From Clostridiales bacterium (GTDB lineage: Bacteria; Bacillota; Clostridia; Oscillospirales; Acutalibacteraceae): a DNA stretch of 64,000 nucleotides. The notes under the pieces were generated by a model, which was not told the DNA's origin, did no database searches, and saw nothing but the letters and a program-made list of their open reading frames with translations. The stretch lies in NCBI GenBank assembly GCA_012840445.1, contig DULI01000007.1:340950-404949 (forward strand), written 5' to 3'. A program made the translations under genes and the position numbers. Below are positions 56,114 to 64,000 of the stretch, piece after piece (within the stretch, counting starts at the first letter, position 1; each line of letters opens with the position of its first letter).

Positions 56114-56188
56114 ATGAAAATCAGTGTTCAGTTTACTTTAGTCGCGGTGCTAACCGGATATTTTCTGATTTGGTTTATCTGGGCTTAG
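56114..56188 (+). CDS. Possible 24-residue hydrophobic peptide
   Basis: Within the 357-base gap after cheX, ATG 56114 opens MKISVQFTLVAVLTGYFLIW plus FIWA, one continuous membrane-helix-like stretch ending at TAG 56188. A TTGACT lies 60 bases upstream, but there is no good -10 or Shine-Dalgarno. Could be a small membrane protein or chance. Confidence 0.25.
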   Translation: MKISVQFTLVAVLTGYFLIWFIWA

Positions 56189-56243
56189 TTTAAACATTAT
56201 TTATGCAGCCACTAATCTTTAAATAATTGCAGTTCAATATAAA

Positions 56244-56274
56244 AGCAGGAGTATGTGTTATCCATACTCCTGCT
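56244..56274. terminator. Bidirectional terminator
   Basis: AGCAGGAGTATG / CATACTCCTGCT, seven-base loop; T-rich on both sides. Located beyond the end of the convergent peptidase gene. Confidence 0.85.
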
Positions 56275-56325
56275 CTTATTTTTAGTTAAAGGCGAACCTT
56301 CCTTATTGCGGTTTCTTATATAAAG

Positions 56326-57597
56326 TTAAATTACCGACGCCAGCAGTAACAGAGGCAGGTTTGCGGCATAAATCCTGTCAAACTGTTCTATCGGTAAAGG
56401 ATTTGTCCCTCTGCCTACCTCAACCGTGTACCCCGGACGCCCAAAATCCTGAATAAACCAGTCTTTATACCCCGCATAAGACGCAATTCCGGTGGTTTCA
56501 TCAAGCGTATATCCGCTGGCATTTGCAAGCGCCTGGCCTATTGTGATCGATTCGGGCGGTTCCAGCCCCATAAAGTTCCAATATATTACCTCTCCCTGGC
56601 TGTGGTATGCAAGCACCAGCCTGAAGTCGTGATTTCGGGTAAACTCCACCATTGCCCTGACCTCCGGTTCTGATTCAGGATAGGGACCCGAATAGCGCGT
56701 AGGGCCTGGGCCTGTTATCCCATACATTGTTTCTGCCGCCTTAGACTGGTCCCAGGCGGCATTGTAGTTGTGATTCAAATCCACTCCCCGGTTGTTGGCC
56801 TGCCAATTTGTCGAAAAGTCGGTGCTAAAATTGTTCCATTCAAGAAGTTGCTCGTAATACGGATTGTCGGGTTTCAGTCCGTCCAAAACCAGGCTTATTC
56901 CATCAGGATTGACCATTGGGACTATGTAAATACTGCTGCCGTTCCAAATATCCCTTACATTGTAGCCATTAAGCGGCGTCCCGAGTACGTATGCCTTCAA
57001 AAAATCTTCGGCAAATTTCATAAGCAGCGGCGAGGTTATCCACTCAAGGCTATGGTGCGCGCCATTGTAAAATACCTGATTAGGTCCTGTACCTAACCGA
57101 AGATAATAAAGATTACGTCCAAGCACACTCCTACCCGCAACGCCCGTTTCGATAAACGGGTACCTCGCCTTTAGTCCGTTTATATCCCTTTCCATAATCT
57201 CATATGTATAGTCAATATTTGTATCCACAACATCTATATTATACGGGACGATAATCTGCTGCCCTATTTGCAGGTTATTCGGGTCAAGGGCCGGGTTTGC
57301 AGCCAGTATAAACGCGGGGTTGACTCCATACCGCCTTGCAATGTTGTATACCGTGTCCCTCAGCCTGATTGTATAGTTATCGTAACCTAAGAGATACCTT
57401 TCCATAACCCTGTATGTATCCGGTCCGATTATGCCATCAGGAACTAGGCCAAACCTGCGCTGAAACTGAACCACTGCGTTATACGTCTGCTGGCCAAACA
57501 CCCCGTCAATGGCGCCTACATTATAGCCTAATTTTCTCAACAGCGCCTGGATTTCCATAACATCGGTACCGCGCATGCCTTGCCGCAACGTTCTCAT
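56326..57597 (-). CDS. M14 metallopeptidase with PG-binding and LysM domains
   Basis: 423 aa from ATG 57597, after GAAAGG; the longer frame upstream lacks a ribosome site. Peptidoglycan-binding domain (about 4-70, LRQGMRGTDVMEIQALLRKLGY), LysM (about 75-120, VYNIARRYGVNPAFILAANP), then an M14 carboxypeptidase domain. Zinc ligands are HHSLEW (H and E) and LAYHSQGE (H); the catalytic Glu is in YTVEVGRGTNPL. This architecture equals gamma-D-glutamyl-diaminopimelate peptidase (ENP1), which trims spore or wall peptides. No signal peptide is visible. Divergent from the ger operon. Confidence 0.9.
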   Translation of the reverse strand: MRTLRQGMRGTDVMEIQALLRKLGYNVGAIDGVFGQQTYNAVVQFQRRFGLVPDGIIGPDTYRVMERYLLGYDNYTIRLRDTVYNIARRYGVNPAFILAANPALDPNNLQIGQQIIVPYNIDVVDTNIDYTYEIMERDINGLKARYPFIETGVAGRSVLGRNLYYLRLGTGPNQVFYNGAHHSLEWITSPLLMKFAEDFLKAYVLGTPLNGYNVRDIWNGSSIYIVPMVNPDGISLVLDGLKPDNPYYEQLLEWNNFSTDFSTNWQANNRGVDLNHNYNAAWDQSKAAETMYGITGPGPTRYSGPYPESEPEVRAMVEFTRNHDFRLVLAYHSQGEVIYWNFMGLEPPESITIGQALANASGYTLDETTGIASYAGYKDWFIQDFGRPGYTVEVGRGTNPLPIEQFDRIYAANLPLLLLASVI

Positions 57598-57754
57598 ATC
57601 AATCAACCTTTCGGAAGTTTTTATAAAGCAATACATCTGTATTATTTTATTCAAAAAGCCAACCTGTATATCACATTTATTGGCAAATTCCTGAATTATA
57701 CGGTTTTTATTGGGAATTATATACAGGAAAAGTATTTTAACGAAGGTGATCCGG

Positions 57755-59440
57755 TTGATTAATATAAAAGTCAAGCCAAAGCAGCAACAGCAAAAAATAA
57801 ATTCAAATCATCTAGACAGTTTGAAAATTGAAAAATCCCTGGACAAAAACATACAGATAATAAACAAGCTGTTTAAAGATGTAGATACACTTATAACTAG
57901 AATAATAGAGCCAAACCAATTCATTTGCAATTCAGGAGCCAGCAGCCAGAATAAACAAAAGCTGCAAAAAGATACAAAAAAAACTGCCGAAGGCAGCAAC
58001 ACTCAAAACGCAGCGCAAAACAGCAGCAGTTTTGAATCACAAAACGATAATAGCCCCAACAAGCCTCCAAAATACTTTATTGCCCACATCGACGGGTTGG
58101 TCGACTCATTTTTAGTAAACGAAAATATCATAAAACCCTTGCTTCTGTTTGACCACATTAATTCACAGTTAAATCCGGTCGACTACATCATGAACAGCCT
58201 TATTTTAATCAATGAAATTAAAAAGGTAAATACTTACAAAGATGTAGTCGAGTCTATTACCTATGGCGACACGCTTCTGCTGATTGACGGCTGCGAAGAA
58301 GCACTTATTCTAAACACCAAACATTTTAATATCCGCGCGATAGACGAGCCCGAAAACGAAAAAAGCCTAGCCGGCCCCCGAGAAGGATTTACCGAATCAA
58401 TTATTACCAACCTTTCTATGATTCAGCGAAAAGTAAGATCAAACGAGCTTAAATGCAAGTTTTACAAAGTAGGTAGGCAAACCCACACACAGATTTGCAT
58501 TTGCTATATTGAAAGCTTGGTGAATAAAGATGTACTAAACCTGCTTTACAAACGACTGGATAAAATTGATATAGACGGCATACTGGACTCCAACTATTTA
58601 ACCGAATTTATCAAGGACAACCCCTATTCTCCTTTCAGGACCTCCGGTTACACCGAAAGGCCCGACGTTGTGGTTGGTAAATTGCTCGAGGGTAGAATCG
58701 CCATCTTAGTAGACGGCTCGCCCGATGCGATTACCGTCCCTTACCTGTTTATAGAAAATTTCCAAAATAGTGAGGACTACTATTTAAATTTTTACTACAC
58801 CTCTTTTGCTAGAATTTTAAGATACATTGGTTTCTTTTTAACTGTTCTAGTCCCTGCTATTTATATCTCTTTGGAGGCCTACCACCACGAGATAATACCC
58901 ACAAACCTGCTTGTTAATATGGCAATAGAACGAACTAATGTGCCGCTTCCGGCAATAGTGGAATTGGTATTATTGCTGTTAGTGTTTGATATTTTAAAAG
59001 AAACCGGAATCAGAATGCCCTCGGGTGTCGGTCAGGCGCTAAGCATAGTAGGCGCATTGGTAATAGGTCAGGCGGCGGTCGATGCCAAAATGATTGCAGC
59101 ACCCATGATAATCATCGTAGCGCTTACCGGAATTACCGCGCTTTTAGTTCCAAAAATGAATGCCCCAATTATTTATGTTAGAACCTTTTTACTTTTGCTT
59201 TCTGCAGCACTCGGGTTTGTTGGCTTTATATTGGGTTTTGCCATGGTGCTAACACATTTGGTGAATCTTCATTCTTTCGGGATTTCCCAATTTGTATCAA
59301 ATAGGCGCCTAGATATGAAAACCGTAAAAGACATTCCGATAAGAGCCCCTTGGTGGAAATTAAAAACGCGCCCATTCTATCTTACACACAATGTAAGAAG
59401 ACAAGGTGATCAAAATGAAAGGATCGAAAGTGAAAAGTAG
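57755..59440 (+). CDS. Spore germination receptor subunit A (GerKA/GerA family)
   Basis: 561 aa from TTG 57755, after GAAGGTG; an earlier start gives 15 extra residues without a site. Long polar N-terminal domain rich in Gln, Lys and Asn with a typical GerA core (SITYGDTLLLIDGCEEALIL, YTERPDVVVGKLLEGRIAILVDG). About five membrane helices follow in the C-terminal third (ALIVGQAAVDAKMIA-like region). Part of a nutrient-sensing germination receptor in the spore inner membrane. Confidence 0.93.
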   Translation: MINIKVKPKQQQQKINSNHLDSLKIEKSLDKNIQIINKLFKDVDTLITRIIEPNQFICNSGASSQNKQKLQKDTKKTAEGSNTQNAAQNSSSFESQNDNSPNKPPKYFIAHIDGLVDSFLVNENIIKPLLLFDHINSQLNPVDYIMNSLILINEIKKVNTYKDVVESITYGDTLLLIDGCEEALILNTKHFNIRAIDEPENEKSLAGPREGFTESIITNLSMIQRKVRSNELKCKFYKVGRQTHTQICICYIESLVNKDVLNLLYKRLDKIDIDGILDSNYLTEFIKDNPYSPFRTSGYTERPDVVVGKLLEGRIAILVDGSPDAITVPYLFIENFQNSEDYYLNFYYTSFARILRYIGFFLTVLVPAIYISLEAYHHEIIPTNLLVNMAIERTNVPLPAIVELVLLLLVFDILKETGIRMPSGVGQALSIVGALVIGQAAVDAKMIAAPMIIIVALTGITALLVPKMNAPIIYVRTFLLLLSAALGFVGFILGFAMVLTHLVNLHSFGISQFVSNRRLDMKTVKDIPIRAPWWKLKTRPFYLTHNVRRQGDQNERIESEK

Positions 59441-60599
59441 CACAACCAGTACAAGCCGAAAAATAATAACTAGGATTTTATGTATTGTTTTATGCCTTAT
59501 TATCATGTTTACCCTAGCCGGCTGCTGGAACTACCGCAGCCTGAATGATATAACCATAGTTGTTGGAATTGCGCTTGATAAAAGGGACACCAATTACATT
59601 TTAACCTTTGAGATTATAGACCTAATTGAATCCTCTAAAGAAACTGGTGTAAAAACAAAGGTTATCAGCACTTACGGGGAGACTATTTTTGATGCTATCA
59701 GGAATACAAAGAAAAAACTTGCCAACAAACTATATTTTGGCTATGCCTATGTTATGATTATTTGCCAGGATATCGCAAAAGAAGGGATTCATGAAATAAT
59801 GGATTTCTTTTTGCGAGATGCAGAACCCAGAGCCACACTATTTATGACCGTCTCAAAGGAGAAAACCGCACAGGAGCTGTTATTGACCGATGGTGTAGAC
59901 AGCAGTTTAGTGGCTTACAATATCAATTTTATACTTAAGGAGGATTTAAAGGTTACCGGCTCCACTTTGGCTGTCCCATTCTACAAGGCATACCGGGCTG
60001 TTAAATCCAAAAACGCCTTCGCACTCCCGGCTTTAAAGGTAAGTGAGGTATTAGAGGGTAAAAAGGCAATTGAGTCGGATGGTATTGCAATATTCGACGA
60101 TAATAAACTCATATCTTTTTTGCCTGCAGATCAGACCAAATACTTCCTCTATGCTATAAATGAAATTGATGGAGGGTTGCTTGAGTTTACAAACTTTAAT
60201 AAAAAAATCGAACGCATTACATTTGAAGTTTTCAGCTGTAAAACAAATTTAAAACATTATTATGAAGATAACCAGCTTAAATTTACAATAAAACCATATA
60301 TTAAAGCATCAATCGGAGAAATTATGTCAATAACAGATGTTAATCTAAGTTATCAGGACCTTATAGACATTGAACACAGAGCCGAAGATATGTTAGCTGA
60401 GCGTATGAAAGCTACCGTAGATTATATACGGCACAGGATCGGGGCAGACGTTATAGGATTTGAAGATTATATTTACAAAAATGATTTAAAGCTGTGGAAG
60501 CAAATCCATGAGAATTTCAAGGAACTTCTTAAATCGGCAGAGATTTCTATTGAACCAAATATTCATATCATTAACACCGGACTTACAAAGAATTTCTGA
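59415..60599 (+). CDS. Spore germination receptor lipoprotein subunit C
   Basis: 394 aa from ATG 59415 after AAGGTG, overlapping the A subunit by 26 bases. Lipoprotein signal with lipobox LAGC (Cys near 37, before WNYRSLND). Ger(x)C domain follows, including DITIVVGIALDK. Third component in the conserved ABC set, here in order A-C-D-B. Confidence 0.92.
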   Translation: MKGSKVKSSTTSTSRKIITRILCIVLCLIIMFTLAGCWNYRSLNDITIVVGIALDKRDTNYILTFEIIDLIESSKETGVKTKVISTYGETIFDAIRNTKKKLANKLYFGYAYVMIICQDIAKEGIHEIMDFFLRDAEPRATLFMTVSKEKTAQELLLTDGVDSSLVAYNINFILKEDLKVTGSTLAVPFYKAYRAVKSKNAFALPALKVSEVLEGKKAIESDGIAIFDDNKLISFLPADQTKYFLYAINEIDGGLLEFTNFNKKIERITFEVFSCKTNLKHYYEDNQLKFTIKPYIKASIGEIMSITDVNLSYQDLIDIEHRAEDMLAERMKATVDYIRHRIGADVIGFEDYIYKNDLKLWKQIHENFKELLKSAEISIEPNIHIINTGLTKNF

Positions 60600-60612
60600 A
60601 AGCAGGGTCTAT

Positions 60613-60831
60613 ATGAATATCATTCTTGTTTCGGTTTTTTTAATAGGTATTCTCGTATTCGATTTCTTACCCATGCTTAGAAAAGGCAATGCCAAAAAAA
60701 GAAAAATAGTTTTATATATAGCTGCCGCCTTAGCGTCGGTTGCAGTTGTTATTATGTTTGAGATAAGAGCGGATTTTTTAAGGATATCTCACCTTATAAC
60801 CAAGTTTATTAACTCAATAATGAGATTATAA
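60613..60831 (+). CDS. Small two-helix membrane protein, germination receptor D-type subunit
   Basis: 72 aa from ATG 60613 (MNIILVSVFLIGILVFDFLP), after AGGG. Two membrane helices (about 2-20 and 31-50) and a short polar tail. Size, topology and position inside the ger operon fit the D-type subunits known beside several Bacillus receptors. The frame extends upstream into gerC but has no site there. Confidence 0.75.
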   Translation: MNIILVSVFLIGILVFDFLPMLRKGNAKKRKIVLYIAAALASVAVVIMFEIRADFLRISHLITKFINSIMRL

Positions 60832-60857
60832 AATAAATTTACTGGAGTAGGAGATAT

Positions 60858-62012
60858 ATGAAAAGCCCAAAAATTTCTTCGCTTCAATCTATTTCAGCAA
60901 TTTCAATTTTTCTGTTTGGAAGCACTTCAGTTTTAGGTCTTAATTTCGAGGCTGAGCAGGACTCATGGATTGCATTTTTAATCGCAATAATACTGTCGCT
61001 AATTGTAGCTTTGCTCTATGCAAGGATAGTGCAACTGTATAAATCTAAAAGTTTGTATGACATTAGTGTCCACCTTTTCGGTACAATAATCGGTAAAATC
61101 ATATGTGTAATATATATTTGGTACTCCTTGCACTTAGGGGCTTTGGTAATATACAACTTTACAATATTTTCAGGGGTTTCCCTGTTGCCCGAAACCCCTA
61201 TTATTCCGATTATTCTGCTAATATTATTAACCAGTGCTTATCTTGCGAAAAGCGGAATAGAGTCACTCGGTAAATGGAGTATGGTTATCCTCCCATTCAT
61301 TACAATAGTAGTCATCGGCTCAACATTTGCAGGAGCAGATATCATAGAGTTTGACAACTTAAAACCGATACTGGAACATGATGCAAAAACTCTGCTGCCT
61401 ATATCATTAAAAATAATTGCCTTTCCTTTTGCCGAAAGCATTTTGTTCCTTACCATATTTGACTTTTTAGACGCAAAAAGCAGCTCTTATAAAATATATT
61501 TAACCTCATTTTTAATTGCAGGTGGTTTATTATTAATCGTGGTATTGCGCAACATCTTAACCTTAGGGGCGGATTTATCGAAATATCTATATTTCCCCTC
61601 GTATATTACGGCGAGATTAATAAATATCGGAGATTTTCTATCACGCGTAGAGACAATTATTACCGCAAACCTGTTTCTAGCAGGTATTGCCAAGATATGC
61701 GTATGTATAATCTCTGCCTCAAGGGGATTTGCTAAATTATTAAACCTTAAGGATTGGAATGAGCTGATTATTCCGACTAGTTTGTTTATGTTCACTTTTT
61801 GCCTGCTTGACCATTCGAATATCATGGAGTGGTACTTCTTCGCACAGATCTACCACATATACACAGCACCCGTACTGTTTGTCATACCGGTCATCATCTG
61901 GATTGCCGCTGAAATTAAGACTAGGAAATCAAAATCTAACCAGGACAAAAACAAGGTCAAGGTTTCCCTTAAAAAATATAAAATTGCCAGCAGTCCTAAC
62001 TCCGCTAATTGA
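60858..62012 (+). CDS. Spore germination receptor permease subunit B
   Basis: 384 aa; ATG follows GGAGTAGGAG. Ten predicted membrane helices in the APC-superfamily spore permease pattern (ISIFLFGSTSVLGL, GALVIYNFTIFSGVSLLPETP). Binds the germinant, usually an amino acid or sugar; ligand not predictable. Confidence 0.93.
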   Translation: MKSPKISSLQSISAISIFLFGSTSVLGLNFEAEQDSWIAFLIAIILSLIVALLYARIVQLYKSKSLYDISVHLFGTIIGKIICVIYIWYSLHLGALVIYNFTIFSGVSLLPETPIIPIILLILLTSAYLAKSGIESLGKWSMVILPFITIVVIGSTFAGADIIEFDNLKPILEHDAKTLLPISLKIIAFPFAESILFLTIFDFLDAKSSSYKIYLTSFLIAGGLLLIVVLRNILTLGADLSKYLYFPSYITARLINIGDFLSRVETIITANLFLAGIAKICVCIISASRGFAKLLNLKDWNELIIPTSLFMFTFCLLDHSNIMEWYFFAQIYHIYTAPVLFVIPVIIWIAAEIKTRKSKSNQDKNKVKVSLKKYKIASSPNSAN

Positions 62013-62088
62013 CACGATTCGGCAAATCGGGTATTATAAGTTTAAGGTTAATTTTCCCAATCACCTGATTTAATAAAGGAGGTGCCTT

Positions 62089-63294
62089 ATGAGCCAAGAG
62101 ATTAACAACCGCGAGTATCGCCAGCAGGTAATAAAAGACTTAATAAGACAGCTCCATGAAGGAAAAACCGTAGATGAGGTTAAAGGACAATTCGAACGTA
62201 CCTTTAAAGGGGTATCCGCAGCCGAAATTTCCGAAGCCGAACAGGCTCTAATACGGGAGGGGCTGCCGGTTGAAGAGGTCCAAAGGCTGTGTGATGTGCA
62301 TGCTGCTGTTTTTAAAGGGTCAATCGAGGAAATCCATTCATTAAAATCACAAACCGAGCTGCCCGGTCACCCGGTATACGTCCTGAAACAGGAAAACTCA
62401 CAGATTGCACAATTAATTGAAAATCAGATAAAACCCAATCTGCAAAATCTGTCCAGCGGCGACCAAAACGCAATAAATACCGTTAAGGAGAGCCTTAACC
62501 TTCTTGGCCAGATAGACGTTCACTATAAAAAGAAAGAAAACCTGTTCTTCCCTTATATGGAGAAATACGGCATTACGGCACCTCCCAAGGTCATGTGGGG
62601 TGTCGACGACGAGATACGCTCCCTGCTAAAAAAATCTCTGTCGGAAATTGCTATAAACCCTTCGCAGGCAAAGGTGTCTATTGAACAGACAATTACCAAA
62701 ATTTTAGATATGATATACAAGGAAGAAAAAATAATGCTTCCAATGCTCGAGGAAAACCTGACGGTTGATGAATGGAAGCAGATTGCCGACGACAGTTATG
62801 AAATAGGCTTTTGCTTAATTGACACCCCGCCAAAATGGGATCCAGCGGCATCACAGGCTCCCACAGCCACCGTCCCGCTTAGCAATGTTGATACTATTGA
62901 CCTTGACACGGGTTTCCTAAACCGGGACGAGCTTATAGCCCTTCTTAACACCCTCCCCTTTGATATTACCTTTGTAGACAAAGACGATACCGTAAAATAT
63001 TTTTCTCAAGGCACCGAGCGCATATTTACCCGAACCAAATCGGTAATAGGCAGAAAAGTAACCGCCTGCCATCCGCCTTCGAGCGTACACATAGTCGAAC
63101 AGATTGTCGAAAGCTTTAAATCAGGTAAAAAGGATCACGAAGATTTCTGGATCAAAATGGGGGACAAATATGTTTTCATCAGGTATTTTGCGGTGCGTTC
63201 GCAAAACGGTGAATATCTGGGCACGCTTGAGGTAACCCAGAATATTGCTCCAATCCAGCTAATCGAAGGGGAAAAACGCCTGATAGATATGTAA
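62089..63294 (+). CDS. DUF438 - hemerythrin - PAS sensor protein
   Basis: 401 aa; ATG follows GGAGGTG. Residues 5-75 DUF438 (RQQVIKDLIRQLHEGKTVDEVK). About 85-250 a hemerythrin-like HHE domain (DVHAAVF, HPVYVL, IDVHYKKKENLFFPYME, KEEKIMLPMLEE). About 285-395 a PAS domain (LNTLPFDITFVDKDDTVKYFS, EYLGTLEVTQNI). No output domain, so it signals through a partner or serves as an O2/redox/NO responsive protein. Overlaps no gene; 15 bases before the cupin. Confidence 0.88.
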   Translation: MSQEINNREYRQQVIKDLIRQLHEGKTVDEVKGQFERTFKGVSAAEISEAEQALIREGLPVEEVQRLCDVHAAVFKGSIEEIHSLKSQTELPGHPVYVLKQENSQIAQLIENQIKPNLQNLSSGDQNAINTVKESLNLLGQIDVHYKKKENLFFPYMEKYGITAPPKVMWGVDDEIRSLLKKSLSEIAINPSQAKVSIEQTITKILDMIYKEEKIMLPMLEENLTVDEWKQIADDSYEIGFCLIDTPPKWDPAASQAPTATVPLSNVDTIDLDTGFLNRDELIALLNTLPFDITFVDKDDTVKYFSQGTERIFTRTKSVIGRKVTACHPPSSVHIVEQIVESFKSGKKDHEDFWIKMGDKYVFIRYFAVRSQNGEYLGTLEVTQNIAPIQLIEGEKRLIDM

Positions 63295-63308
63295 TGCGAG
63301 GGATTAAA

Positions 63309-63644
63309 ATGAATAAATTTTTAAAGAACATAGACTATGAAAAAATAGTGGATTTAGGTGGTCTTGTTGAATATCACGAAGGGCAGGTTGTAAGCCGTAC
63401 GCTTGTGCAAAACAATGCCCTTAGCATTACCCTATTCTCTTTTGATAAGGGCGAAGAAATAAGCACGCATACTTCTAAAGGAGACGCGCTTGTTTATTTG
63501 CTTGACGGAAGTGCCAAAATTACCATTGGCGATAACGAGTACAGCCTTAAGGCAGGCGAATCGATAGTAATGCCTTCTGGAATCCCCCATGCGCTTAAGG
63601 CTGAAGACTGCTTTAAAATGCTGTTGATTGTGGTTTTCGTATAA
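63309..63644 (+). CDS. Small cupin-domain protein
   Basis: 111 aa from ATG 63309, six bases after GCGAGGG. Single cupin with motif 1 GEEISTHTSKGDALVYLLDG and motif 2 GESIVMPSGIPHAL. One of the usual motif-1 histidines is retained (STHTS) but the second is Asp. Metal binding and function are unclear. Follows the DUF438 sensor and may be cotranscribed. Confidence 0.82.
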   Translation: MNKFLKNIDYEKIVDLGGLVEYHEGQVVSRTLVQNNALSITLFSFDKGEEISTHTSKGDALVYLLDGSAKITIGDNEYSLKAGESIVMPSGIPHALKAEDCFKMLLIVVFV

Positions 63645-63671
63645 TTAATCCCCCGATTTTTGGGGGATTAA
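63645..63671. terminator. Bidirectional terminator
   Basis: TTAATCCCCC / GGGGGATTAA with a seven-base loop. Follows the cupin and includes the stop codon of the convergent small gene. Confidence 0.85.
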
Positions 63672-63814
63672 TATTCTTTGGTGATATCTTCAAGGCACTT
63701 AATTAAATCATTCAGATTATTAATGGTTACATTTCGGCTTAATATCTCTTTTTTCAGCGCATCGGACAACGTGTCAAAATGCTTCTTAACATTAGGACTG
63801 ATAAATGATGGCAT
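63668..63814 (-). CDS. Small conserved-looking protein, 48 aa
   Basis: ATG 63814 follows AAAGGAAAGAG at good spacing and reads MPSFISPNVKKHFDTLSDAL then a charged helix (KKEILSRNVTINNLNDLIKCLEDITKEY). An ATG seven codons earlier (63835) is an alternative. A soluble helical protein; function unknown. Bounded by terminators on both sides. Confidence 0.6.
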   Translation of the reverse strand: MPSFISPNVKKHFDTLSDALKKEILSRNVTINNLNDLIKCLEDITKEY

Positions 63815-63876
63815 TTTCTCTTTCCTTTCTTTCATAGTATGTTTTTATTATGCACAATCAATTGTAAATTAACCAT

Positions 63877-63907
63877 AAAAAAAGCAGGGAAAAATCCCTG
63901 CTTTTTT
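63877..63907. terminator. Bidirectional terminator
   Basis: AAAAAAAGCAGGGA / TCCCTGCTTTTTT with a four-base loop, immediately after the dockerin gene on the minus strand. Confidence 0.88.
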
Positions 63908-63909
63908 AT

Positions 63910-64000
63910 TTAGTTTTCGCTGTTCATGATTATCCTGCGCAGCGCCACAACGTCGGCTACCGTTAATTTACCGTCCGGGCTTTGGTCCACATTTGCAGCC
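63910..64000 (-). CDS. C-terminal end of a dockerin-bearing protein (cut by the window)
   Basis: The minus strand is open from the window edge and translates AANVDQSPDGKLTVADVVAL then RRIIMNSEN and a stop at 63910-63912. This is the second Ca-binding repeat of a type I dockerin, very close to the GH51 repeat (TVVDIVALRGIIM). The rest of the gene lies beyond 64000, so the catalytic module is unknown. Confidence 0.85.
   Translation of the reverse strand, partial: AANVDQSPDGKLTVADVVALRRIIMNSEN

Overview
The window looks like chromosome from an anaerobic, endospore-forming, cellulosome-type Firmicute (class Clostridia, probably Ruminococcaceae/Oscillospirales or an Acetivibrio-like lineage). The assignment is inference. 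It rests on type I dockerin modules in three proteins (a GH51 enzyme at the left edge, a GH31 enzyme at 14983-19548, and a gene fragment at the right edge), on spore genes (a four-gene ger operon, ypeB, the spore-coat transglutaminase tgl, a SpoIID domain), and on Gram-positive ribosomal features (Prp protease with an N-terminally extended L27, MrnC, L21 leader). I saw no insertion sequence, prophage, CRISPR array, rRNA or tRNA.

Layout. 1-3098: end of a secreted arabinofuranosidase. 3145-5438: an ABC-F ATPase behind an attenuator leader, then a flavodoxin. 5536-8541: Fur-family regulator plus a Zn/Mn-type ABC importer. 8563-11540: CoA-disulfide-reductase/rhodanese, then a convergent ccdA-tlpA pair. 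11700-14921: AraC regulator and an ammonium transporter fused to a PII domain, preceded by a long structured leader. 14983-19548: dockerin GH31. 19742-22283: cytochrome c maturation pair (ccsA/resB) divergent from an ArsR-type regulator with a perfect palindrome between them. 22347-23864: rsmD-coaD-coiled coil. 24216-26162: GH76 mannanase. 26204-28852: diguanylate cyclase and Fe-alcohol dehydrogenase. 28893-36720: two membrane proteins combining MoCF/CinA and sortase-B modules, then thiI and a cysteine desulfurase. 36912-41959: ypeB, then rplU-prp-rpmA-obg-mrnC-yitT. 42065-42260: a possible structured RNA. 42447-47965: purEMNHD and a small membrane protein. 48221-51847: glycyl-tRNA synthetase, a SLOG protein, tgl and an unknown gene. 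51941-54951: feoAB and a DtxR-family regulator. 55116-55968: hemerythrin and CheX. 56326-62012: M14 peptidoglycan peptidase and the ger operon. 62089-63835: DUF438/hemerythrin/PAS sensor, cupin, small protein. 63910-64000: dockerin tail.

How the parts fit. The glycoside hydrolases and dockerins point to hemicellulose and mannan breakdown by a cell-bound complex; sortase-like proteins could be involved in surface anchoring. Metal uptake (Zn/Mn importer, Feo), thiol redox (CoADR, CcdA/TlpA, ResBC) and hemerythrin sensors form a second theme of metal and oxygen handling. The most unusual item is the adjacent pair at 28893-34331: one protein fuses CinA to an apparently intact class B sortase. Its neighbour carries a degenerate MoCF domain and a sortase fold in which His, Cys and Arg are all replaced, plus a SpoIID domain. 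The best-supported regulatory item is the attenuator in front of the ABC-F gene.
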